A stretch of 39,675 nt of DNA from Desulfobulbaceae bacterium (GTDB taxonomy: Bacteria > Desulfobacterota > Desulfobulbia > Desulfobulbales > Desulfobulbaceae), in NCBI GenBank assembly GCA_019163135.1, contig JAFLKR010000067.1, positions 1 to 39,675 on the forward strand, given 5' to 3'. The position numbers and the translations under genes are program-made. Position 1 is the stretch's first letter. The number at the start of each line of letters is the position of its first letter. Under the pieces are notes generated by a model. The model made no database searches and was not told the origin of the DNA. It was given only the letters and a program-made list of their open reading frames with translations. Shown here one piece after another: positions 1 to 6,864 of the stretch.

Positions 1-857
1 TGGGAGATATCAAGCAGCAGCCGTTTCTGGGCATTGACCAATCCTGCCATTCGCTCGGCCATATGGTCGAAGTCGCGGGCCAGATCGCCGATCTCGTTGC
101 CGGGTTTGCCCAGGCTGGTTCCGATTCTGGCGGTCAGGTCGCCGTCTGCAATCTGTCGGCTGACCGAGCGCAGCCGGGCCAGCGGGGCGCTGAACGATCG
201 GGCCAGTTGGAAGCAGACAATACCGGCAATCAGCAGGAGGACCAAGGTTTGCAACTCCGGTCCGTTGCGGAACAGGGCCAAAAAACCGTTCTGCCCCGGT
301 GGAGGCGGAAACCCGAGGTTGGGTCCGGGCGGCGGCGGGCCCATGCCTCCGGGGGCTGGCCCATTGGGAGGAGGGTGGCCGCCATCCCAGCCCGGCGGCG
401 GTTTGAACTGATGCAGCCCCACCACCACGTAGGATTGTCCCTCCGGGGTGAACAGGCGTTGAATCACGATCAACTCCTTGCCGGTGTCCTCAATGGTGGG
501 TTGGTCGGTGGCGCCGGCGCTGGCGGCCAGGCGGCCGATCCTCTGGTCGGAGTCCGCATCTTTAGGCATGATGCGGTCGTCGATACAGAGATAGAGCCGG
601 GTGTGCATGGAATTTAGGATTTCCCGGATATATTCCTCAAAGGCCCGGTCGCTGCGATGCTGGTGCATCACATAGGCGGCCTGACCCATCAGGACCACGG
701 AACGGGCGATATTGGTCTGCAGCTGGCGGAGAAAATCGTGGCGGAAGGATTCAACCGAGCGGCGGGAAAAGGAAAAGAGGACCAAGGCGCTGATCAGTCC
801 GGACAAGAGGATGGTCAGGGAGAAGCTGAGGATAAGGCGGAAAAAGATGCTGCGCAT
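1..857 (-). CDS. Sensor histidine kinase, CpxA-like (N-terminal part; runs off the left edge)
   Basis: This is an inner-membrane sensor kinase that should autophosphorylate and pass phosphate to the response regulator encoded just upstream. Reading leftwards from ATG at 857, the protein has a first membrane helix at about residues 8-29 and a periplasmic sensor domain of about 160 residues. That domain ends in a Pro/Gly-rich stretch with GPPPPGP and GFPPPPG. A second membrane helix follows (LVLLLIAGIVCF), then a HAMP linker (ARSFSAPLARLRSVSRQI). The frame is still open at the edge, where LLLDIS plus the first two bases of a His/Gln codon mark the start of the H-box. The ATPase domain lies outside the window. 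It starts 24 bp after the regulator stop, so the two genes probably share a transcript. The Pro-rich loop is unusual for CpxA. The kinase call is firm; the CpxA label rests on architecture and partner. Confidence 0.88.
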   Translation of the reverse strand, partial: MRSIFFRLILSFSLTILLSGLISALVLFSFSRRSVESFRHDFLRQLQTNIARSVVLMGQAAYVMHQHRSDRAFEEYIREILNSMHTRLYLCIDDRIMPKDADSDQRIGRLAASAGATDQPTIEDTGKELIVIQRLFTPEGQSYVVVGLHQFKPPPGWDGGHPPPNGPAPGGMGPPPPGPNLGFPPPPGQNGFLALFRNGPELQTLVLLLIAGIVCFQLARSFSAPLARLRSVSRQIADGDLTARIGTSLGKPGNEIGDLARDFDHMAERMAGLVNAQKRLLLDIS

Positions 858-881
858 GATTCTGGATTAAGCCGTGGAGGT

Positions 882-1571
882 TCAGGTGCAGGCGTACAGA
901 TAGCCGACGCTGCGCACGGTTTTAATCCGTTCGATGCCGTTGACATTGTGGCCCAGTTTTTTGCGCAGGCTGCTGATGTGGACATCAATGCTGCGATCGA
1001 AGAGCTCCAGTTTGCGACCGAGCACCTCCAATGCCAGATCCTCGCGGTTCACCACCTGCCCGATTTGTTGCATCAGGGCATGGAGCAGGGAGAATTCCAC
1101 CGCGGTCAGCGGGATTTCGAGGTTATTTCGCCATACGGTCCGGGTACCCGGATCGAGGATGACGTCATCGGCCATCAGTTTCGCCGGGGGCAGGTGAGGG
1201 CGGTTGCCTCCACCTACGCCACGACGATGGATAGCCTTGATCCGGGCCACGAGTTCGCGCGGGTTGAAAGGTTTGGGCAGGTAATCATCGGCGCCCATTT
1301 CGAGGCCGACGATCCGGTCGATTTCGTCACCGCGGGCGGTGAGCATCAGCACCGGGACCGCAGAAGATACTCGGAGTTGGCGCAACAGGTCGAAGCCGTT
1401 GCATCCGGGCAGCATCACATCCAGAACCACAAAATCGTGCTCGCCGGAGAGGGCCATTGCCAACCCCTGCTGCCCGTCGTGACAGGCTGCAATCGTAAAT
1501 CCTTCCGGTTCGAGATATTCGATCAGCAGGTCGCACAGTTCGATATCGTCGTCAATGATCAGGAGGTGCAT
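882..1571 (-). CDS. OmpR/PhoB-family response regulator, CpxR-like
   Basis: This is a DNA-binding response regulator of 229 residues. The receiver domain (about 1-115) has the acidic pocket D7-D8-D9, phospho-acceptor D51 in VVLDVMLPG, T78 in LMLTAR and K100 in DDYLPKPF. The C-terminal winged helix (about 130-229) has the PhoB-type signature RSIDVHISSLRKKL and ends in VRSVGYLYA. I chose ATG at 1571 because MHLLIIDDD is the canonical receiver start; the 32 residues encoded upstream in frame do not resemble a receiver. The kinase gene follows 24 bp downstream. A TTTAC-N5-TTTAC site about 200 bp upstream matches the enterobacterial CpxR box read on this strand (GTAAA-N5-GTAAA). This suggests autoregulation and control of the divergent EF-hand gene. 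The family call is firm; naming it CpxR is an inference. Confidence 0.9.
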   Translation of the reverse strand: MHLLIIDDDIELCDLLIEYLEPEGFTIAACHDGQQGLAMALSGEHDFVVLDVMLPGCNGFDLLRQLRVSSAVPVLMLTARGDEIDRIVGLEMGADDYLPKPFNPRELVARIKAIHRRGVGGGNRPHLPPAKLMADDVILDPGTRTVWRNNLEIPLTAVEFSLLHALMQQIGQVVNREDLALEVLGRKLELFDRSIDVHISSLRKKLGHNVNGIERIKTVRSVGYLYACT

Positions 1572-1771
1572 CGATGGGGAGACTCCGGCAACGGTTATAA
1601 GGCATAAACTGGGAGGTCGGTTAGCCCCGCAAAGAGGTGTGCCGCGCTTTTGTTCAGCGGAGCGCAAGCGTGCTTATTCGGTTTTTTTTGGGGCGAGTCA
1701 AGGCGGTGAGGACTCCAGGAACTATCACTTCGCCCTACCTTAAAACCTTCCAGTGTTTACCGGTTAGACAA

Positions 1772-1786
1772 TTTACAAAAATTTAC
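1772..1786 (-). promoter_or_regulatory. Candidate CpxR-type operator
   Basis: The top strand reads TTTACAAAAATTTAC, which on the bottom strand is GTAAA-N5-GTAAA, the published E. coli CpxR consensus. A third TTTAC lies 16 bp upstream at 1756-1760. The position between a CpxR-like gene and a divergent gene matches the cpxRA/cpxP layout of enterobacteria. The sequence match is direct; binding is an inference. Confidence 0.55.
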
Positions 1787-1879
1787 ATAACTTTTCAGAG
1801 GATTAACAGTCAAAACTCGCTGATTTGCCGATACTATGGAAGAGGAAGTCCGTTCACGGAATGAGAAGGGGTATTCGGG

Positions 1880-1929
1880 AGGATGCCACCGACGCCTTGC
1901 GCTACGAAGGGGCTTGAAGAGGGCGTCCT
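1880..1929 (+). promoter_or_regulatory. Possible hairpin in the EF-hand gene leader
   Basis: AGGATGCC (1880-1887) can pair with GGCGTCCT (1922-1929) through eight base pairs, including one U-G. An inner CCTT/AAGG pairing is also possible. It is not followed by a T-run, so it is not an obvious terminator. It lies 70 bp before the start codon. Confidence 0.3.
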
Positions 1930-1998
1930 ATCCACATCTAGACAGGATGCTTTGGTAAGGACGTTGATATAAAAACATTTGGTTAGAGGAGGGGTATC

Positions 1999-2970
1999 AT
2001 GACGATCAGCAGTATCGGTTCGAGTAGTTATTATGCAGGACAGCTGTCCACCATGCGGAATCGTGCCGCATCAGAGGCGGCGGAAACAACCGGCGGCAAG
2101 GAGAAGCCGACCCTGGCGCAACTGTTCACCAAGTTGGACGCGGATGGCAGCGGGAGTCTTGAGTCCACCGAGGTGCAGAGCTTGACGGAAAAAATCAGCG
2201 AGGCTACCGGGATTTCGGTTGATCTGGCCGAATTTTTTTCCACCTATGATGCCGACAGCGATGGAGCCCTTAGCCAGGATGAAGCCGTGACGGCCCTGGA
2301 AGCCAATCGTCCGCAAGGTCCGCCTCCGCCGATGGGAAAGATGGAGGGGCCTGAGTCCGATATGGTGAGCAGCGCCGATGTAAATGGTGATGGCATCATC
2401 AGTGCGGAGGAAGCGGAAGGGTTGGTTTCTATCATCAACCAGGCCACCGGCAGCACTCTGACGGCTGAAGATTTGCTCAGCGCCAACGATTCGGATAAGA
2501 ACGGAACCTTATCCACCGATGAAGCCGTGACGGCCCTGGAAGCCAATCGTCCGCAAGGTCCGCCTCCGCCGATGGGAAAGATGGAGGGGCCTGAGTCCGA
2601 TATGGTGAGCAGCGCCGATGTAAATGGTGATGGCATCATCAGTGCGGAGGAAGCGGAAGGGTTGGTTTCTATCATCAACCAGGCCAACGGCAGCACTCTG
2701 ACGGCTGAGGATTTGCTCAGCAGTTACGATTCGGATGACGACGGGACCTTCTCAACCGATGAGGCGGTGGCGGCCCTGGAGGCCAATCGTCCGCAAGGTC
2801 CGCCGCCTTCGGATGGAGGAACCGCCGAAACGGAAGAGGTCGATGCCCTGACGACCGCGGCCATTGAAAAGTACCTGGAGATGGCAGCTCTGGGGATGGG
2901 GCAGCAGGCGTCCGGAGATATCTTTTCAATGTTCGGGGACAGGAACGGCTCGGTCAATGATGTCGCCTGA
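1999..2970 (+). CDS. Six-EF-hand calcium-binding protein with 80-residue modules
   Basis: This 323-residue protein is made of three EF-hand pairs spaced exactly 80 residues apart. The 12-residue loops are D47-E58, D84-E95, D127-E138, D164-E175, D207-E218 and D244-E255. All fit D-x-[DN]-x-[DSN]-G-x-[LIF]-x-x-x-E well enough to expect Ca2+ binding. Linkers between modules carry PQGPPPPMG. The N-terminus (MTISSIGSSSYYAGQL) is Ser-rich with no classical signal peptide. The C-terminus (AIEKYLEMAALGM, then GDIFSMFGDRNG) resembles the tail of the group often labelled XopAW-like EF-hand proteins. Modules two and three differ by one base over 191 bp, so the gene has recently duplicated or converted internally. 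It is divergent from the CpxR-like gene, the place cpxP holds in E. coli. A regulatory link is therefore possible but unproven. Localisation is unknown. Confidence 0.85.
   Translation: MTISSIGSSSYYAGQLSTMRNRAASEAAETTGGKEKPTLAQLFTKLDADGSGSLESTEVQSLTEKISEATGISVDLAEFFSTYDADSDGALSQDEAVTALEANRPQGPPPPMGKMEGPESDMVSSADVNGDGIISAEEAEGLVSIINQATGSTLTAEDLLSANDSDKNGTLSTDEAVTALEANRPQGPPPPMGKMEGPESDMVSSADVNGDGIISAEEAEGLVSIINQANGSTLTAEDLLSSYDSDDDGTFSTDEAVAALEANRPQGPPPSDGGTAETEEVDALTTAAIEKYLEMAALGMGQQASGDIFSMFGDRNGSVNDVA
2278..2708 (+). repeat. 240-bp in-frame tandem repeat within the EF-hand gene
   Basis: Bases 2278-2468 recur at 2518-2708 with a single mismatch (2447 C versus 2687 A). The period is exactly 240 bp, or 80 codons. 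A diverged third unit precedes it and a partial unit follows from 2761. Synonymous sites are also identical, so this is a recent duplication or conversion and not selection on the protein alone. Confidence 0.95.
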
Positions 2971-2989
2971 AAACTATCAGTCAGCATGA

Positions 2990-3012
2990 CCTCAGGCCGT
3001 GAAGGCCTGAGG
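2990..3012. terminator. Perfect 9-bp hairpin between convergent genes
   Basis: CCTCAGGCC (2990-2998) and GGCCTGAGG (3004-3012) flank a five-base loop. It sits between the convergent ends of the EF-hand gene and prmA, where a bidirectional terminator is expected. No T-run follows on either side, so intrinsic termination is uncertain. A second inverted repeat, AATAATTGAA (3025-3034) with TTCAATTATT (3062-3071), overlaps the prmA stop. Confidence 0.5.
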
Positions 3013-3062
3013 CTCGTCTCGATGAATAATTGAATCGTTCCCGTTCAGGTACAGGGGATGGT

Positions 3063-4004
3063 TCAATTATTGTCCGCTCGTTGCAGGCGTAGCGCTACCC
3101 ATTCTTCCTGATATCGTCGGTCAAGCAGTTGGCAACCCTGCTCTTGATACACGTTGATGATGTTGTTTTCCTGCTCGCCGCTGAGAATGCCGGCCAGGAC
3201 CAGTTGACCACCGACTGCGGTCAGCCCGGTCAGGGTCGGCGCCATCTCCACCAGGACATCATGGACGATGTTGGCACAGACCAGTTGATAGGCCCCGGTG
3301 ATCTGCGTGACCGGGGTGGTGCTGACCTCGATCTGCCCCTCCAGTCGATTATTTGCAATATTCTCCCCTGCAACCACCACCGCATCCGGATCATTATCAA
3401 TGGCAATCACCTGGGCAACCCCGAAAAGGGCGGCGGCCATGGCAAGAATGCCGGTGCCGGTGCCGACATCAAGCGCCTGGGCGGGCGAGGTTTCCTGGAT
3501 ACTCATTTGGAGCAGGGCCAGGGCCATCTGGGTTGAGGCGTGTTGGCCGGTGCCAAAGGCCATGCCCGGATCCAGTTCGAGAATGTGCTGGCCGGGGCCT
3601 GGCGGATAGGTTTCCCAGGACGGTTTGATCACCAGACCGGGGACGATCTCAAAGGGTTTGAAATACTGTTGCCAACTGGTGGCCCAGTCCTGGTCGGCCA
3701 GCAGGGTATGCACCGGCTTCTCCGGGACGCACTCATAGAGGGAAAAAAGTTCGGTCATCTGCTGGGTGACCCGGGCAAGAATGGCCTCAACGGTTTCAAC
3801 CTGGCCCTGGGGATCGCTGTCGGTTTCCCCCAGTTGAAAAAAGCCGCTGACCAAGGCCCCTGAGGCAGTTTCCGGGCTCTGTTCCACGCCCACACCGCTG
3901 AGCACGCCCATGAGATCGGCAACCGGTTCAAGCAGCGGGAGCGGGCAGGAAAAGGTAATCTTCAGCCATTGTCGGTCTGGGGGATTGGTGGTGGGGGATG
4001 CCAT
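3063..4004 (-). CDS. prmA: Ribosomal protein L11 methyltransferase PrmA
   Basis: PrmA trimethylates ribosomal protein L11 using SAM in the cytoplasm. The 313-residue length fits the family. An N-terminal substrate-recognition domain leads to DWATSWQQYFKP, a PrmA hallmark. Then come LDPGMAFGTGQHASTQ and the SAM-binding motif I, LDVGTGTGILAMAA. The motif IV region reads CANIVHDVL where many PrmA proteins have NILA, a mild variation. It is transcribed leftwards and alone, converging on the EF-hand gene. ATG at 4004 gives a start with no obvious SD, but the next in-frame Met lies too far inside the N-terminal domain. Identification is secure. Confidence 0.93.
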   Translation of the reverse strand: MASPTTNPPDRQWLKITFSCPLPLLEPVADLMGVLSGVGVEQSPETASGALVSGFFQLGETDSDPQGQVETVEAILARVTQQMTELFSLYECVPEKPVHTLLADQDWATSWQQYFKPFEIVPGLVIKPSWETYPPGPGQHILELDPGMAFGTGQHASTQMALALLQMSIQETSPAQALDVGTGTGILAMAAALFGVAQVIAIDNDPDAVVVAGENIANNRLEGQIEVSTTPVTQITGAYQLVCANIVHDVLVEMAPTLTGLTAVGGQLVLAGILSGEQENNIINVYQEQGCQLLDRRYQEEWVALRLQRADNN

Positions 4005-4359
4005 GGGCGGATCTCGAAGGGAAAAAGAATCTGGAAAACCCGCGCAACCGCGTGGTTGCAGGATCGGGTGTAAAATTTTCGGATAAAATACCCGGATTCT
4101 GCGATCAGGGCCAGCGTTTCCTTGCAGGCGGCGGTGGCCTGCGGCAAGCGCTTGATTCTCTGATAAAGGCGTGTTCGGTTCATTTGGAGATTGACAAAAA
4201 GATCGGTATGCGCTTACCTAATCTGCTCTCCTTTGCGACCAAGTCGCCACCCGTACCGCTGCGACGAAAAGGTGGGGAGCAGAACGCCGGAACAACTGCA
4301 GGCAGCGCGAGTTGTTCGTTATCCCGCTTGTTTCCATTCGTTTTTCTCAGGGTTACCCC
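4005..4359. other. 355-bp intergenic region with an imperfect foldable element
   Basis: Promoters for prmA (leftwards) and the HsdR_N gene (rightwards) should lie here. I see no convincing gene. A 73-codon leftward frame (3962-4183) overlaps the start of prmA and has no recognisable sequence. Bases 4223-4282 can form an outer stem CTGCTC/GAGCAG, an inner stem CCTTT/AAAGG and a hairpin GCGAC-CAA-GTCGC. GCAACC/GGTTGC at 4044-4059 forms another small hairpin. None matches an RNA family I recognise. Confidence 0.4.
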
Positions 4360-4932
4360 ATGCTCGATACCTCCGGACATCATCTTGTCTACGGCGTGCT
4401 CAACGACTATCTCACCGGTGAGGCCCTGCCTGATACCGATGATGAGCGGATCAGACAGGGGCTGGCCCGTCTGCTGGTGGAACAACTCGGCTACTGCAAG
4501 GATGAGTTGCAACCCCGGATGACCATCAACTCCTGCTTCAATAACAATCGGGTTCGGACCCTGATTGAATTGACGGTAAGGATTAATGGCCGGCGGTTAT
4601 TCATCCTCCGCTACGGCCCCGGTTCCCTGGTGACCCGGGAAACTGCGGCGGTGGCTGCGGCCCGAATCCTGGATCCCGCCTATCGCATCCCCCTGGCCAT
4701 CGTCACCAACGGCCGGGATGCGGAGTTGCTCGAAACCGCCCAGGGCAAAGTCCTGGCCAGCGGCATGGCATGTATCCCCGACCGGCAACGGGCGGAGTCC
4801 ATGGTGCAGGAATTAGTTTTTGAGCCGTTCACCGATCCGGGGCGGCGCGATAAGGCCTTGCGGATTCTCAATGTTTTTGACCAGGAAGTCTGTTGCGCGG
4901 GCATGAGCTGCGCACAAGATGCAAACCAATAA
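4360..4932 (+). CDS. Stand-alone HsdR_N-domain protein
   Basis: This 190-residue protein resembles the type I restriction enzyme R N-terminal domain (HSDR_N family), a PD-(D/E)xK nuclease-like fold. Matching features are LARLLVEQLGYCKDELQPRMTI near the start, then LIELTVRINGRRLFILRYGPGSLVTRE and RIPLAIVTNGRDAELLE. There is no helicase domain and no hsdM or hsdS nearby. In several deltaproteobacteria such short proteins sit among housekeeping genes, so a restriction role is doubtful. I chose ATG at 4360 (MLDTSGHHLVYG) over an upstream in-frame ATG at 4312 because the extra residues look non-coding. The C-terminus is Cys-containing (VCCAGMSC). The DAHP synthase follows 75 bp later and may be cotranscribed. 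Function is unknown. Confidence 0.75.
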   Translation: MLDTSGHHLVYGVLNDYLTGEALPDTDDERIRQGLARLLVEQLGYCKDELQPRMTINSCFNNNRVRTLIELTVRINGRRLFILRYGPGSLVTRETAAVAAARILDPAYRIPLAIVTNGRDAELLETAQGKVLASGMACIPDRQRAESMVQELVFEPFTDPGRRDKALRILNVFDQEVCCAGMSCAQDANQ

Positions 4933-5007
4933 AGGGTGGATGCGCCGCTTCTGCCGATGGCCGGAAGCAGCAGCCCCGCAATATTAAAAATAATGCAGAA
5001 GATGATT

Positions 5008-6354
5008 ATGAAGAACACAGGAACCTGGAGCAAAACGAGCTGGCATAATTTCACCGCCCTGCAACAGCCCAAGTGGCCGAATAAAGAGCGATACGATGAA
5101 ATTACCCAAACCCTGAGCCTGCTGCCGCCGCTGGTCTTTGCCGGTGAGATCCGGGATTTGAAGTCCATGCTCGCCAAGGCAGTCAAGGGCGAGGCCTTTC
5201 TGCTGCAGGGCGGGGATTGTTCCGAGGAATTTTCCCGTTGTACCGCCCCCAATATCCGGGAAACACTCAAGGTTCTGCTGCAGATGGCGGTTATTTTGAC
5301 CTATGCCGGCAACAAACCGGTGGTCAAGGTCGGCCGCATCGCCGGTCAGTACGCCAAGCCGCGCTCCGCCGACACCGAGATCGTCAACGGGGTGGAAATT
5401 CCCAGTTATCGTGGCGATATGGCCAACTCCGCCGATCCGGTGCTGGAGGCCAGGATTCCTGATCCGGATCGGCTGCTCAAGGGCTATCATCTGTCGGCGG
5501 CGACCATGAACCTGCTGCGCGCCTTTACCCGGGGCGGATTCGGTTCGCTGCACCGGGTGCAGGCCTGGAACAAGGAATTCGTCAAGCAGTCGCCCATGGG
5601 GCGCTCCTATGAGCGGATGGCGAAGCAGATCAGCAGCGCGCTCAAATTCATGGAGACTATCGGCATCTCCACCGATATTCCCCAACTGAAAGAAGCCCAG
5701 TTTTTCACCTCCCACGAAGCCCTGTTCCTGGGCTACGAAGAGGCCTTGACCCGTGAGGATTCGATCGCCGGCGGTTGGTACGACTGTTCCGCCCATATGC
5801 TGTGGATCGGCGATCGGACCCGGCAGATTGACGGCGCCCATATCGAATTCTTGCGGGGGGTGCGCAATCCATTGGGCATGAAGGTGGGGCCGAACTACCA
5901 GATCGACGACATTCTTTCCATCATTGAGCGGTTAAATCCCGAAAATGAGGCCGGCCGTATCACCCTGATCACCCGTTTTGGCTCTAAGGCAATCGAGAAA
6001 CATCTGCCGCCATTGCTGCGGGCCGTGCGGAAATCGGGTCTCCATGTCCTGTGGACCTGCGACCCCATGCACGCCAACACCTTCAGCGCCCCCTCCGGTC
6101 ATAAGACCCGGGATTTTGAAAACATTATCTCCGAATTACGGTGCTTTTTCGAGCTGAACTGGGTGGAGGGCACCATTCCCGGCGGAGTCCATTTTGAATT
6201 GACCGGCGACGATGTCACCGAATGCATCGGTGGTGCCCGTCAGCTTTCGGGCGACCAGTTGGGCTTGCGGTATTTGACGACCTGTGATCCGCGGCTTAAT
6301 GCGGAGCAGGCCCTGGAGATGGCTTTCCAGATCGCGGAGATGATCCGGACCTGA
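5008..6354 (+). CDS. Class II 3-deoxy-7-phosphoheptulonate (DAHP) synthase
   Basis: This enzyme condenses phosphoenolpyruvate and erythrose 4-phosphate, the first step of the shikimate pathway. The sequence is typical of the plant/actinobacterial class II form. Features include TWSKTSWHNF near the N-terminus, the metal-binding Cys in LLQGGDCSEEF and KVGRIAGQYAKPRS. Further on are GRSYERM, FFTSHEALFLGYE, RNPLGMKVGPNY, WTCDPMHANT and GGVHFELTGDDVTECIGG. With ATG at 5008 it is 448 residues, as usual for the family. AGAAG at 4997-5001 provides a ribosome site. A GTG at 4936 would add 24 residues (MDAPLLPMAG...) that do not look like the family. Convergent with ptsN across 49 bp. Confidence 0.94.
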   Translation: MKNTGTWSKTSWHNFTALQQPKWPNKERYDEITQTLSLLPPLVFAGEIRDLKSMLAKAVKGEAFLLQGGDCSEEFSRCTAPNIRETLKVLLQMAVILTYAGNKPVVKVGRIAGQYAKPRSADTEIVNGVEIPSYRGDMANSADPVLEARIPDPDRLLKGYHLSAATMNLLRAFTRGGFGSLHRVQAWNKEFVKQSPMGRSYERMAKQISSALKFMETIGISTDIPQLKEAQFFTSHEALFLGYEEALTREDSIAGGWYDCSAHMLWIGDRTRQIDGAHIEFLRGVRNPLGMKVGPNYQIDDILSIIERLNPENEAGRITLITRFGSKAIEKHLPPLLRAVRKSGLHVLWTCDPMHANTFSAPSGHKTRDFENIISELRCFFELNWVEGTIPGGVHFELTGDDVTECIGGARQLSGDQLGLRYLTTCDPRLNAEQALEMAFQIAEMIRT

Positions 6355-6403
6355 TCGGGGTGGGGAAGGGCGTGTCCTGTAAGTCGGGGAGCTATCGGTT
6401 GAA

Positions 6404-6856
6404 TCAGGGTGCGGTTGAAGCGGTGGTGAACAGGGCGACGATCGCTTCCCTGGTGGTGCTGTCGAGCAATTGCTGCCGTTTGGCGCTGTCCTTGAGGATT
6501 TTGCTGACCAAGGCCAGGGTCTGCAGATATTCGGCGGCTTTGCCGGCGGGGGAAAGCAGCAGGACAAAAAGGTATACCGGGCGGTTGTCGATGGCCTCAA
6601 AGTTGAGGCCGGCCCGGTTGCGACCGAAACAGAGCAGGATGTCGTCGAGCCCGTTGATCTTGCCGTGGGGTATGGCGACGCCGTTGCCGACCCCGGTCGA
6701 GCCCAGCGATTCGCGTTCCAGAAGCACCTTGTAGAGAACTTCTTCAGTGAAGCGGCCGCACTCTACCGCGGCCAGCGCCGCCAGTTCCCGCAGGGCGCCT
6801 TCCTTGCTGGTGGCCTTCATTTCCAGGATGATCGATGCTTTCTTGAGTTGGAGCAT
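6404..6856 (-). CDS. ptsN: PTS EIIA-type protein, PtsN (EIIA-Ntr) like
   Basis: This is a cytoplasmic EIIA domain of the mannitol/fructose/Ntr type, 150 residues. His64 in NGVAIPHGKI is the expected phosphorylation site, preceded by LLERESLGSTGVG. In proteobacteria PtsN links the nitrogen PTS to potassium, nitrogen and envelope regulation. It starts 8 bp after the rpoN stop and so ends the lptA-lptB-rpoN-ptsN run. The hibernation-factor gene hpf, usually between rpoN and ptsN, is missing, and no rapZ follows before the convergent DAHP synthase. The gene family is secure; a sugar-specific role is unlikely with no EIIB or EIIC nearby. Confidence 0.9.
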   Translation of the reverse strand: MLQLKKASIILEMKATSKEGALRELAALAAVECGRFTEEVLYKVLLERESLGSTGVGNGVAIPHGKINGLDDILLCFGRNRAGLNFEAIDNRPVYLFVLLLSPAGKAAEYLQTLALVSKILKDSAKRQQLLDSTTREAIVALFTTASTAP

Positions 6857-6864
6857 GGGAGCGT

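Larger units (their letters stand above)
1572..1998. other. Divergent 427-bp intergenic region between the CpxR-like and EF-hand genes
   Basis: No coding frame here resembles a protein. The region holds three TTTAC pentamers (1756, 1772 and 1782). It also holds a possible leader hairpin at 1880-1929 and a strong ribosome binding site (AGAGGAGGGG, about 1985-1994) for the EF-hand gene. Both divergent promoters should lie here, but I cannot place their -10/-35 boxes with confidence. Confidence 0.6.

Noticed and set aside
3962..4183. 73-codon leftward frame overlapping the prmA start
   Set aside because: No recognisable sequence, a 43-bp overlap with prmA, and no clear ribosome site; I cannot support it as a gene.
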